Source: Flavobacterium panacis (GTDB lineage: Bacteria; Bacteroidota; Bacteroidia; Flavobacteriales; Flavobacteriaceae). Taken from it: 64,000 bases of DNA. This document shows, piece after piece, positions 42,785-51,838 of the stretch. The DNA is taken from assembly GCF_024649945.1 (NCBI RefSeq), contig NZ_JANKMS010000006.1, positions 1-64,000 on the forward strand, read 5' to 3'. The position numbers were made by a program, and so were the translations under genes. Under the pieces are notes generated by a model. That model worked only from the letters and a program-made list of their open reading frames with translations, searched no databases and had not been told where the DNA came from. The number at the start of each line of letters is the position of its first letter. Position 1 is the stretch's first letter.

Positions 42785-44305
42785 TCAATAACCAGGATTA
42801 TTCGGTTTTAAATTCGGATTAATAGCCAATTCTGTTCCAGGCAATGGCCATAAATAATCTTTGTTTGAATCAAAATTAGCATGCGGTTCTAAACCATTTG
42901 GTCCAAATACTTCTGGTCCTATTTTTAGTCTTTTGATATCGTACCATCTTACATATTCAAAAGCCAATTCTAATCTTCTTTCATCGATAACCATTTTTCT
43001 AAAATCAGCCTGAGAAAGTCCCGGAGTTACATTTGCTGGAAAAGAAACCAATTTACCCGCTTTGTTTCTTGCTCTTGCACGAACACGATTTACGTAGCCA
43101 TCTGCTTCTGTAGTTCCTGGAGTGATTTCGTTTAATGCTTCGGCTGCGGTTAATAAAACTTCTGCAAAACGCATTGTGATGTAATTGTGCTGAGAAGTTC
43201 TACCGTTAGCACCTGCTTTTCCAGGAAAGCGGAAATATTTTGCAATATGCGGACGAGGTGCTTTTTCGTTATCACTTGAAGGATAAACCTGTAAAGCGCC
43301 GCCTGGACCTGTTTTCTTTCTGATAATCGTATCAAAACTCACGGCTCTTCTATAATCTCTCTGATCCCAAGTATTGAATACTTTTAAAGAAGGAACAGCA
43401 ACCGAGAAACCTTGTCCGTAACTGTAACTGTCATCTTTTAAAGAACCTGTAAAAAATGCTGTATAATCTTGACCGTAATTTCCTGATGTTAAGTTGTTAA
43501 AATCAACAGTAAAAAGTGGTTCTTTTAGAGAAGCTGTTTTTGTAGCGTTGAATAAATCCTGAAAATCTGCATCTAAACCTAAACCAAATTTGGCTTCGTT
43601 TGTAATCACATATTTTGCTTCGTCATAGGCTTTTTGAAAATTTCCTAAAGTCAAATAAACAGAAGCTAAATATCCTGCCGCTGTCCCTTTTCCAGGAACG
43701 GCTTTTACTTTTGGTTTATCTTCCAGCCATTGTTTTGCAAATTCCAAATCGGCGATAATTTTTGGATAAACATCAGCTTCTTTGGTTTTGCTCATAGAAT
43801 TAATCTGTTTGACATCATTAACAACAAAATCAATGTATGGAATATCTCCAAAAAGACGAACTAAATGATAATACGTAAAAGCTCTTGCAAAATAAGCCTG
43901 TGCTACAATTGCATTTACCTTTGCAGGATCTCCTGGTGTTTTCTTCGCACCTTCGATTGCCTGATTGGCCGCTGTAATAATCACATAAGATTGTGGCCAA
44001 AAATTCGCTACAAGCGCATTCGTATCGTTCATAGACATGTCGTTTACATCAATACGCGCTGCTTGAGTGGTTCTGTCGCCAATATCAGACATATCGTCAC
44101 GAAGCATCAAAGCAATTGTAAATTCTCTTCCCCAATAATTATTATGGGCAATATTGGCAAAAGCCCCGTTTACAGCTGCCTGTAAATCATCTGTGTTGTT
44201 GAAAAAGTTTTCTGGTCGAATAATTCCTACTGGTTTTTCTTCCAAATCAGAACAACTGAAAAAAGTGAGTGTTCCGAAGAATAGAAAAGCTATATATTTT
44301 TTCAT
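42785..44305 (-). CDS. susD: RagB/SusD-family surface glycan-binding lipoprotein (PUL2)
   Basis: This 506-residue lipoprotein (TLTFFSC, C18) pairs with the adjacent SusC. SusD landmarks are EEKPVGIIRPENFFNNTDDL, AQAYFARAFTYYHLVRLFGD, YITMRFAEVLLTAAEALNEI, the C-terminal DERRLELAFEYVRWYDIKRL, and DYLWPLPGTELAINPNLK ending NPGY. It follows SusC by 15 bases. Sequence similarity to the PUL1 SusD is limited to family motifs, in line with a different glycan. Confidence 0.95.
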   Translation of the reverse strand: MKKYIAFLFFGTLTFFSCSDLEEKPVGIIRPENFFNNTDDLQAAVNGAFANIAHNNYWGREFTIALMLRDDMSDIGDRTTQAARIDVNDMSMNDTNALVANFWPQSYVIITAANQAIEGAKKTPGDPAKVNAIVAQAYFARAFTYYHLVRLFGDIPYIDFVVNDVKQINSMSKTKEADVYPKIIADLEFAKQWLEDKPKVKAVPGKGTAAGYLASVYLTLGNFQKAYDEAKYVITNEAKFGLGLDADFQDLFNATKTASLKEPLFTVDFNNLTSGNYGQDYTAFFTGSLKDDSYSYGQGFSVAVPSLKVFNTWDQRDYRRAVSFDTIIRKKTGPGGALQVYPSSDNEKAPRPHIAKYFRFPGKAGANGRTSQHNYITMRFAEVLLTAAEALNEITPGTTEADGYVNRVRARARNKAGKLVSFPANVTPGLSQADFRKMVIDERRLELAFEYVRWYDIKRLKIGPEVFGPNGLEPHANFDSNKDYLWPLPGTELAINPNLKPNNPGY

Positions 44306-44320
44306 GATATTTTTGTTTAA

Positions 44321-47300
44321 CTAGAATTTTACATTAAGTCCCATTGTAAACGTTCTTACGTTTGGATAACCACCATAATCTAATCCTAAATTGGTGTTAC
44401 TTCTTGAATTATTATCGTTTAAGTAGCTTGTTTCAGGATCTGTACCTGGATAATTGGTAATAGTCCAAAGGTTTTGTGCACTGATGTAAAAACGAACTTT
44501 GTTTAATCCCATTTTTGAAACAATGTTTTCGCTTAAACTATATCCTAAAGAGATGTTTTTCAAACGAATGTAACTTCCATCGTAAACAAATCTTGAGGTA
44601 ATTCTTTTCGTTCTCGCTGCATTAATAGGAACGTTTGTATCTGTATTTGTTGGAGTCCAAGAATCTAAAACTTCTGTTGTAGCATTGTTATTTCCTGATG
44701 CTAGTTCCATCAAGGTGTAATTTAAAATTTGACCTCCTTGTGAACCTTGAAAGAAAATATTCAAATCCAGATTTTTATAACTGAAATCATTATTGAATCC
44801 GAAGATGAAATCAGGGTTTGGATTTCCGATAATTGTTTTATCCTGCGAATCTAATTTTCCGTCGCCATTTACATCTTTAAACTTTTCTCCGCCCGCAATA
44901 GTTTCAAAGTTTCCAGGTAAAACGGGTTCGCCTTGCTGAATTACGCCATCATAAACAAATCCGAAGAAAGAACCAACAGGCTGACCCACTCTTAAAATCT
45001 GAGATTCTGTTGCTAAGAAATGGCCGGGAGCAGAGTTAATTAATAAATCTTTGTTATCGGCTAATTTCAATACTTTGTTTTTGTTTGAAGAAATATTGAA
45101 GCTTGTTGACCAAGTAAAATCGGCACCAACAAAGTTTTTGGTATTAATACCCAATTCCCATCCTTTATTTTCCAATTCTCCAACGTTTTGAAGCTGTGAA
45201 GCAATTCCAGAAACTCCAGGAAGCGGTCTGTTAAAAAGCAAATCTTTAGTAATTGTTTTATAATAATCTGCTGTAATACTGATTCGGTTATCAAATAAAC
45301 CCAAATCAATTCCGTAATCTTGCTGATAAGAAGTTTCCCATTTCAAATTCGGATTATCTAATGAAGTTAACTGAACTGCATTTACAATAACATCTCCGCT
45401 TACATAATAAATTTCAGAAAATCTCGAAAGAGTAGAATAAGCCCCAATTGAAGGATTACCTGTTGCACCGTAACTCGCTCTTAGTTTTAAGTTTGAAATC
45501 GTTTTGTTGTCTTTTAAGAAAGCTTCTTTACTAATATTCCATCCAATTGCTCCAGATGGAAAAGTTCCGTATTTGTAGTTTTTACTAAAGCTTGAAGAGC
45601 CATCTCGTCTTGCAGTGAAAGTCAATAAATAACGATCGTCGTAATCAAAATTCAACCTTCCAAAAGCAGAGATCAATTCTGTTTCAGACAAACCAGAATC
45701 TGGTTTTAAGAAAACAGTTCCAGCGCCTAAATTTCTATAGGAATTGGTATTAGTCAAAAATCCTCGTGAAGCCGCGTATGAATTTTCGTTTTTGTTTTTT
45801 TGATACGAATAACCACCAAGAACGGTTAAGATTCCTCTATCGATAATTTCACGCTTAAAAGTCAAATAATTCTCTGTAAGGAAAGAAGAAAATCGAGTAT
45901 TGTTTACAGAAGCTTCTCCTTTAATGTTTTTTCCAGCAATTAGAGTTGACGGAATAAATCTTCCTGTTTGCGAATTGTTATCAGTTAAACCTAAAGTCGT
46001 TTTAAAATCTAAATCTTTTGTGATTTGATATTGCGCAAAGAAATTACTTCTGTTTACGATATTAACGGTTTCCAGAATGTTCTCCATTGCCGTTGCGTAC
46101 GGATTATCAATATCATCTCCAATTGGCGCTGTTGTGGTATAAGTTCCATCAGCATTATAAATTCCTTTATCCGGCATAAAACGATATGCAGAAGCAATTA
46201 CACCCGCGGCACCAGTTCCTCCAGCTCCCGTCTGGCTAATAATTCCTTCTTTGTTTTGTTTGCTTGTAAAAGTGTTTAAACCCACTTTGAATTTAGGAGA
46301 TAAATCGGCTTCAAGATTCGCTACAATAGTGTATTTGTCAATTCCAGAATTAATTACAACACCATTTTGGTTAAAATAAGTTCCAGAAACATAATATCTC
46401 ACGTTTTCAGACCCTCCAGAAAATGACAATTGTGTATTCGAAATCATTCCGTCGCGATAAATTATATCCTGCCAGTCTGAATTTGCTGGGCCTTGTGTAT
46501 GTGTAGTAAAACTTTTTCTATAAGCAGCAAATTGATCGGCATTTAATAAATGCAGTTTGTTGTTCACAGATTGTATCGAAGTAGAATTACTAAACTCAAT
46601 TACAGGTTTTCCTGGTTTCCCTTTTTTAGTGGTCACCATAATAACTCCGTTTGAACCTCTTGATCCGTAAATTGCCGTTGCCGATGCATCTTTTAAAACC
46701 TCAATAGAAGCAATGTCCTGTGGAGCAGGCATAGCAACGCCGGCAAAGCCATCAACCACAACAAGCGCATCACCACTTGCATTGATAGAAGTTCCACCAC
46801 GAACTCTAATTTTTACTGGAGCACCAGGTTCACCACCATTATTGGTTTGTACCGATACACCAGCAGCGCGTCCTTGTAAAGCTTGCTCGGCATTTAAAAC
46901 AGGAAAGGCAGTTAATTCTTTTGCCGTTACAGAAGATACAGATCCTGTAATATCACTCTTTTTACGAGTTCCGTATCCTACTACAATTACTTCGTCGAGG
47001 GCTTTTGTATCAGGTTTTAAACTTACGTTGATTACGTTTTTAGTTCCAACTGGAATCTCGACAGTTTGAAAGCCGACAAAATTGAAAACTAAAACAGCAT
47101 TTTTTTCAGAAACTATAACACTATAATTTCCATCCATATCTGCAGAAGCTCCTACAGAAGAATTTTTAATATAGACATTTGCTCCAGGCAGTCCGAGTAA
47201 ATCTTCGCTCGAAGTTACTTTTCCGGTAACTTTTCGTTCCTGTGCCTGCATCATGATATTTACCAGTAAAAAAGAGACCAGTAAGCACCATTTAAACGAT

Positions 47301-47323
47301 TTGTTTTGTTGCTCTTTAAACAT
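44321..47323 (-). CDS. susC: SusC/RagA-family TonB-linked outer membrane transporter (PUL2)
   Basis: This 1000-residue transporter has a signal peptide (CLLVSFLLVNIMMQAQ), a carboxypeptidase-like domain (KVTSSEDLLGLPGANVYIK), the TonB-box region (LDEVIVVGYGTRKKSDITGS), and a plug domain with LQGRAAGVSVQTNNGGEPGA, IRVRGGTSINAS, VVVDGFAG and IEVLKDASATAIYGSRGSNG. The barrel ends with TFTMGLNVKF. With SusD it would import the uronic-acid oligosaccharides that the GH88 and GH2 enzymes finish. It lies downstream of the HTCS gene, separated by a bidirectional terminator and a candidate promoter. Confidence 0.96.
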   Translation of the reverse strand: MFKEQQNKSFKWCLLVSFLLVNIMMQAQERKVTGKVTSSEDLLGLPGANVYIKNSSVGASADMDGNYSVIVSEKNAVLVFNFVGFQTVEIPVGTKNVINVSLKPDTKALDEVIVVGYGTRKKSDITGSVSSVTAKELTAFPVLNAEQALQGRAAGVSVQTNNGGEPGAPVKIRVRGGTSINASGDALVVVDGFAGVAMPAPQDIASIEVLKDASATAIYGSRGSNGVIMVTTKKGKPGKPVIEFSNSTSIQSVNNKLHLLNADQFAAYRKSFTTHTQGPANSDWQDIIYRDGMISNTQLSFSGGSENVRYYVSGTYFNQNGVVINSGIDKYTIVANLEADLSPKFKVGLNTFTSKQNKEGIISQTGAGGTGAAGVIASAYRFMPDKGIYNADGTYTTTAPIGDDIDNPYATAMENILETVNIVNRSNFFAQYQITKDLDFKTTLGLTDNNSQTGRFIPSTLIAGKNIKGEASVNNTRFSSFLTENYLTFKREIIDRGILTVLGGYSYQKNKNENSYAASRGFLTNTNSYRNLGAGTVFLKPDSGLSETELISAFGRLNFDYDDRYLLTFTARRDGSSSFSKNYKYGTFPSGAIGWNISKEAFLKDNKTISNLKLRASYGATGNPSIGAYSTLSRFSEIYYVSGDVIVNAVQLTSLDNPNLKWETSYQQDYGIDLGLFDNRISITADYYKTITKDLLFNRPLPGVSGIASQLQNVGELENKGWELGINTKNFVGADFTWSTSFNISSNKNKVLKLADNKDLLINSAPGHFLATESQILRVGQPVGSFFGFVYDGVIQQGEPVLPGNFETIAGGEKFKDVNGDGKLDSQDKTIIGNPNPDFIFGFNNDFSYKNLDLNIFFQGSQGGQILNYTLMELASGNNNATTEVLDSWTPTNTDTNVPINAARTKRITSRFVYDGSYIRLKNISLGYSLSENIVSKMGLNKVRFYISAQNLWTITNYPGTDPETSYLNDNNSRSNTNLGLDYGGYPNVRTFTMGLNVKF

Positions 47324-47445
47324 TCATTTTTTGGTTTTAAGGTTAGTGTTAGATAAAATAGAAAAGCAATAAACTCATTCCAATTATGATAATGACAAAC
47401 AGAATTTGTAATAATAAGAAATTTGTTTTTTTGATTTTCATATCG

Positions 47446-47453
47446 CAAATGTA
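47446..47453 (-). promoter_or_regulatory. Candidate -7 element for the PUL2 susC operon
   Basis: The minus strand reads TACATTTG, an exact TAnnTTTG match, 123 bases upstream of the susC start and just downstream of the HTCS terminator. No well-spaced TTG was found upstream, so an activator such as the HTCS may replace the -33 contact. Confidence 0.4.
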
Positions 47454-47478
47454 GAAGCCAAATAAGAAATAGAAATAC

Positions 47479-47514
47479 AAAAAAGGGTATCTAAAAATAC
47501 AGATACCCTTTTTT
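47479..47514. terminator. Terminator between HTCS and susC of PUL2
   Basis: A perfect 14-base stem has arms at 47479-47492 and 47501-47514 (core GGGTATCT/AGATACCC) with an 8-base loop and A/T runs on both sides. It lies 24 bases after the HTCS stop on the minus strand and so ends the regulator transcript before susC. Confidence 0.92.
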
Positions 47515-47537
47515 AAGCCCTTAAAACAGTGATTTTT

Positions 47538-50500
47538 TTAAATGGATGCAGAAGATTTAAAAAATTTGTCAGCAAATTGAGATGGAGTTTCTCCGTATTT
47601 TTTTTGAAAGCATTTGCTGAAATATTTCGGATTATTAAAACCGACTTTATAACTTATTTCAGAAACCGTTAATTTGTTTTGCTCTAATAATTGTGCCGCA
47701 CGTTTTAATCTGATTTCATGAATGAATTCGTTTGGCGTACAATTTGTCCAAGCTTTAATTTTTAAAAATAACATGGTTCGACTTAGGCCTAATTCTGAAC
47801 AGAAAAACGGAATATCAAATTGTTCGTTTGAAATATTTTCTTCTACAATCTTGAAGGCTTTTTTCAGTAATTCTTCATCCAGAGAAGAAACAGTAATTTC
47901 TGATGGAATAAAACTGTCTTCGCTAGAAAATTTAATTCTCAAACGTTCGGCCGAATTTAAAAGGTTTTTGACGCGGAGTTTAAATTCCATTAAATTAAAT
48001 GGTTTGCTAATGTAATCATCGGCACCACTTTCTAATCCTTCAAATTTATACACTAATGAAGATCTTGAAGTCAGCAGAATAACAGGAATGTGACTGGTCT
48101 TGATGTTTTCTTTAATTTTTGAACAAAGTTCCGTTCCAACCATTTCAGGCATGATAACATCGCTTATAATCAAATTCGGAACGAATTTTAAAGCTTTTTC
48201 GAAGGCAATTTTTCCGTTTTCTGCTTCAATAATGTTGTAGTCTTTTTTGAGAAGGTTTTTCATGAACTTTCTCAAAACCTTATGATCTTCCACAATTAGA
48301 ATGGTTTGTTTTTCTTCGTTTACAATGAAATCTTCAATGTCTTCGTTTTCGATTATTTCCGAAGGTTCCAATTGTGCATTATATTGTTCGATATCATCAC
48401 TAATTTTAAAATCAGAAATAATTTCGTTGTCCAGAAGATGTTCGCGCCCAAGCGGTAAAGTCACGGTAAAAATAACCCCGCCAGTTGTTTTGTTTGTAAC
48501 ATCAATTTTTCCTTTATGAAGCTCGACAATGTTTTTTACGATTGAAAGTCCAATTCCAGTTCCTTTATTGTAGTTTTTTTGAACTTGATTGTGCATCGGA
48601 ATTTCAAAAAACAAATCAAAAATCTTATTAATATGTTCTTCAGAAATTCCAACTCCAGAATCTTCAACCGCTATAAAAAGGTTTTGTTCATCGTGATTGA
48701 TTTCAACTTTAATAGAACCACCTTTTGGAGTGTATCTAAAAGCATTTGAGATTAGATTATAGAAAACACGTTCCAATTTATATCTGTCAAAATAAACTAG
48801 AATTTCTTCGTTTTCAGTTTCAAATGAATAATCGTAACCGCCGTCTTTGGCATATTCTATAAAAGATAAAAAGATTTCTTTAGTGAATTTGACAATGTTT
48901 CCATTTGCTGATTCTAATGAAACTTGATGATTTTCTAATTTTCTAAAATCCATCAAACGGTTAATCAAACTCAACAAATGATTGGCGCTTCCTTCAATAA
49001 CCAAAAGCTTTTTATACATTTCGTTGGTTCCGTTATAATCGGCTAGAATTTGCTGTAATGGGCCTAAAATCAAAGTCAAAGGCGTTCTAAATTCATGTGA
49101 AATATTGGTAAAGAAATCTAATTTCAGTTTGTTGTTTTCTTCAATTCGCTGCGTTTCTAGATATTCTAGTTCCAATTTTTGTTTCAATCTGGCTTTCGAT
49201 TTCATAATCCAGATTAAACCATATAAACCTAAACCGATTATGATTCCGTATAATAAAAACGCCCAAATACTACGCCACGGAGCCGGATTTACAATTACGG
49301 TTAAAGTGGTTGGAGTCTGATTCCAAACGCCGTCATTATTGGCACCGCGAACTTCAAATGTGTACGTTCCTGCATTTTGAATTGCAAAATTGGCTTCGCT
49401 GTTTTTAGTTGTTGTCCAGTTATTTTCTAAGCCAACCAAACGATAACTGTATTGATTGTTTTTAGAACGAATATAGTTCGGAATAGCAAAACTGATAGAG
49501 AAGTTTGCCTTGTCGTAATCTAAAGTAATCGTTTTGGTAAAGCCGATGCTTTTTGCTAAAATGCCATTTTTGTCATGCGCATTTACGGTTTCATTTTTAA
49601 TTTTCAAATCGGTTATTAAAACCTGTGGCGCAAATTGATTTAATGAAATTTTTGTTGGATCAAAAAAAGTAGCACCAGACGGACTTCCAAAATAAAACTG
49701 ATTCGAACTTAGTTTTAAAGCCGAATTATCGTTGAATTCATTGCTGGCTAAACCATCCTTTTGATCATAAATTACAATATTTTTTTTGATGGTATTGTAT
49801 TTAATAATTCCCTGATTTGTACTAATCCAGAGGTTTTTATTGTCATCTTCTAAAATCGAGTGAATAGAAGTGATAACCGTATTTCCAACTTTCAGATTGA
49901 TTCGAGTGAATTTTTTTCCATCAAAATAATGAAGTCCTTTTGCTTTTGTACCAACCCAGATTTTGTTTTGGGAATCTTGGAACAGTGTCAAAATATCATC
50001 GCCAGATAAAGAAGAATGATCGTAGAAAAAATGCTGTATTTGGTATTTCTTCGGATTGAAATTTTGAAGCGGAATACGATTCAATCCATTTTGTGTTCCA
50101 ACCCAAAGCGAATTTTGTTTGTCAATTAAAAGTGTGCGAAGAATATTATTGGTTAAAAAAACAGGTTTTGTATTATCATTTCCAATAATTTCAAAAGTTT
50201 TATGAGTTGTGTTATAGCGAATTAATCCTTTTCCAAAAGTTCCTATCCATAAAATATTTCCTTCTGTTTTAATGGAATAAACACCGCTTTCCTTTAATAA
50301 TTCAGTTAAATCGGAAGCAATTCTATTGTCTTCCATTCTTTTTGAAACCGTATTGTAAGCAGATAAACCTTTAGAAAAAGTTCCAATCCATAAAATATGA
50401 TCTTCGGATAGACACATCGATTTGATGTCATTTTTGTTCGTCTGACCAGTTTTACTGTTAATGTAATTTACTGTTTCGCTATTTCTGTTGAAAATTGTGA

Positions 50501-51629
50501 TACCACCGCCTTCTGTTCCAAAATAGACGTTTTGGTTTTTATCTGTAATTATGGAACTGACAACATCAAAACTCATCGGAATTTTTTTAGAATTCTGATT
50601 GTAATTGGAGAAATTGACATTCGAAACATCCCAAAGATTTACGCCTTTGTAATAACAGCCAATCCAAATTGAACCTTTTTTATCCATAAAAACCGACTTT
50701 ACTTTGTCGATTCCGTTGCTATTATTGCTGTTGTTTATTTTTTGAAGACTTTTATCAGAACCTAAAATATAAATTCCGTCATAGGCACCAATCCATAAAA
50801 AACCTTGTTTATCAAGAACCAAAGATCGAATATCAGTATTGATTTCTGCATATTGAGAAGCATCTAAAAAAGAAACAAATGCCTTTTGTTTGATATCGAA
50901 TTTTAAAAGCCCTTTGTTTTTTGTTCCAACCCATAAATTACCATTTTGATCTTCAATAACCGATTGTACATTTAATAAATCAACCGAATTTAAAGGATAA
51001 TTTTTAAAAGAAAATTTGCCACCTTTTCTGTTTATAACCTGGCATAAACCTTTTGTAGTTCCAATCCACACTTCGCCTTTTTTGGTTTTTAAAATGCTGA
51101 GAATGTTATTGCTTGGCAGGGTTGAATTATCATTATCTGAATGAAAAACAGAGATAAAACGTTTTGTTTTTTTATTATAAATAGTTAATCCTTTTGAAGT
51201 TCCAAACCACATTTCGCCTCCAATTTCTCGAATACTCCAAACGGCATTATTGCTTATGGTATGATTGGCTTTGGTGTGAAGATATCTTGTAAATCGATTA
51301 GAAATGGGATCGTAACAATTTAAACCATTGTAAGTTCCAACCCAGATTTTTCCCGAATTGTCTTCTTCAATAGCCAAAATATCATTGTTGCTGATGGAAT
51401 ATTTATCAGAAGCATCATTTCTGAAAATGGTAAATCGGCTTCCATCGTATTTGTTTAAACCATCTCGGGTTCCAAACCACATCTGCCCAAATTTATCTTG
51501 ATGAATGGCAATAACAGAACTCTGTGAAAGCCCGTCGGTAGTCGAGAAGTTTTTAAGGCGGTATTTATTTTGGGAGAATAAATTACCGAAAACAAATACA
51601 ATTGTGAGAAAAGCTATTTTATATTTCAT
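47538..51629 (-). CDS. Hybrid two-component system sensor/regulator (HTCS) for PUL2
   Basis: This 1363-residue regulator has a signal peptide (IAFLTIVFVFGNLFSQ), two propellers of Reg_prop blades (many MWFGTRDGLNKYDG-type motifs, about 25-690), a Y_Y_Y domain, one membrane helix near 795-815 (WAFLLYGIIIGLGLYGLIW), HisKA with H845 in NISHEFRTP, HATPase_c (NLISNAFRYTP, EDSGVGIS, GTGIGLSIVKNI), a receiver with D1157 in LIISDVIMPEMVG, and an AraC-type HTH at the C-terminus (SRTMLFLKIKAWTNCTPNEF). Same architecture as the PUL1 regulator. It probably senses a glucuronate-containing oligosaccharide and activates susC-susD and the downstream enzymes. ATG 51629 lies directly before the signal peptide. 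Confidence 0.94.
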   Translation of the reverse strand: MKYKIAFLTIVFVFGNLFSQNKYRLKNFSTTDGLSQSSVIAIHQDKFGQMWFGTRDGLNKYDGSRFTIFRNDASDKYSISNNDILAIEEDNSGKIWVGTYNGLNCYDPISNRFTRYLHTKANHTISNNAVWSIREIGGEMWFGTSKGLTIYNKKTKRFISVFHSDNDNSTLPSNNILSILKTKKGEVWIGTTKGLCQVINRKGGKFSFKNYPLNSVDLLNVQSVIEDQNGNLWVGTKNKGLLKFDIKQKAFVSFLDASQYAEINTDIRSLVLDKQGFLWIGAYDGIYILGSDKSLQKINNSNNSNGIDKVKSVFMDKKGSIWIGCYYKGVNLWDVSNVNFSNYNQNSKKIPMSFDVVSSIITDKNQNVYFGTEGGGITIFNRNSETVNYINSKTGQTNKNDIKSMCLSEDHILWIGTFSKGLSAYNTVSKRMEDNRIASDLTELLKESGVYSIKTEGNILWIGTFGKGLIRYNTTHKTFEIIGNDNTKPVFLTNNILRTLLIDKQNSLWVGTQNGLNRIPLQNFNPKKYQIQHFFYDHSSLSGDDILTLFQDSQNKIWVGTKAKGLHYFDGKKFTRINLKVGNTVITSIHSILEDDNKNLWISTNQGIIKYNTIKKNIVIYDQKDGLASNEFNDNSALKLSSNQFYFGSPSGATFFDPTKISLNQFAPQVLITDLKIKNETVNAHDKNGILAKSIGFTKTITLDYDKANFSISFAIPNYIRSKNNQYSYRLVGLENNWTTTKNSEANFAIQNAGTYTFEVRGANNDGVWNQTPTTLTVIVNPAPWRSIWAFLLYGIIIGLGLYGLIWIMKSKARLKQKLELEYLETQRIEENNKLKLDFFTNISHEFRTPLTLILGPLQQILADYNGTNEMYKKLLVIEGSANHLLSLINRLMDFRKLENHQVSLESANGNIVKFTKEIFLSFIEYAKDGGYDYSFETENEEILVYFDRYKLERVFYNLISNAFRYTPKGGSIKVEINHDEQNLFIAVEDSGVGISEEHINKIFDLFFEIPMHNQVQKNYNKGTGIGLSIVKNIVELHKGKIDVTNKTTGGVIFTVTLPLGREHLLDNEIISDFKISDDIEQYNAQLEPSEIIENEDIEDFIVNEEKQTILIVEDHKVLRKFMKNLLKKDYNIIEAENGKIAFEKALKFVPNLIISDVIMPEMVGTELCSKIKENIKTSHIPVILLTSRSSLVYKFEGLESGADDYISKPFNLMEFKLRVKNLLNSAERLRIKFSSEDSFIPSEITVSSLDEELLKKAFKIVEENISNEQFDIPFFCSELGLSRTMLFLKIKAWTNCTPNEFIHEIRLKRAAQLLEQNKLTVSEISYKVGFNNPKYFSKCFQKKYGETPSQFADKFFKSSASI

Positions 51630-51649
51630 AGCGTTTTATTTTAGGTTTT

Positions 51650-51835
51650 TGCCACAGATTACACAGACTAAATCATTGTTTTCTTAGTATTGAAAATTAG
51701 CCACGAATGCACGAATTATTTATAATTTAAATTGGAGTAATTCGTCATTTCAACACAAATAAAATCAACTCAAAGAATTAGAGAAAATTAGTGAATTCGT
51801 GGCGAAAAAAAACTTGTAATTTGTGGCAGATATTT
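51650..51835. repeat. Intergenic palindromic repeats (GCCACGAAT/GCCACAGATTAC)
   Basis: GCCACAGATTACACAGAC (about 51651-51668) faces TTGTAATTTGTGGCA near 51815-51829, and inside it TAGCCACGAATGCACGAATT (about 51697-51717) faces GAATTCGTGGC (about 51793-51803). The nested arrangement resembles the element at 35777. It lies between the HTCS and beta-helix genes. Confidence 0.7.
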
Positions 51836-51838
51836 AGG

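Noticed and set aside
46713..47069. 118-codon plus-strand frame
   Set aside because: Antisense shadow of the PUL2 susC plug domain.
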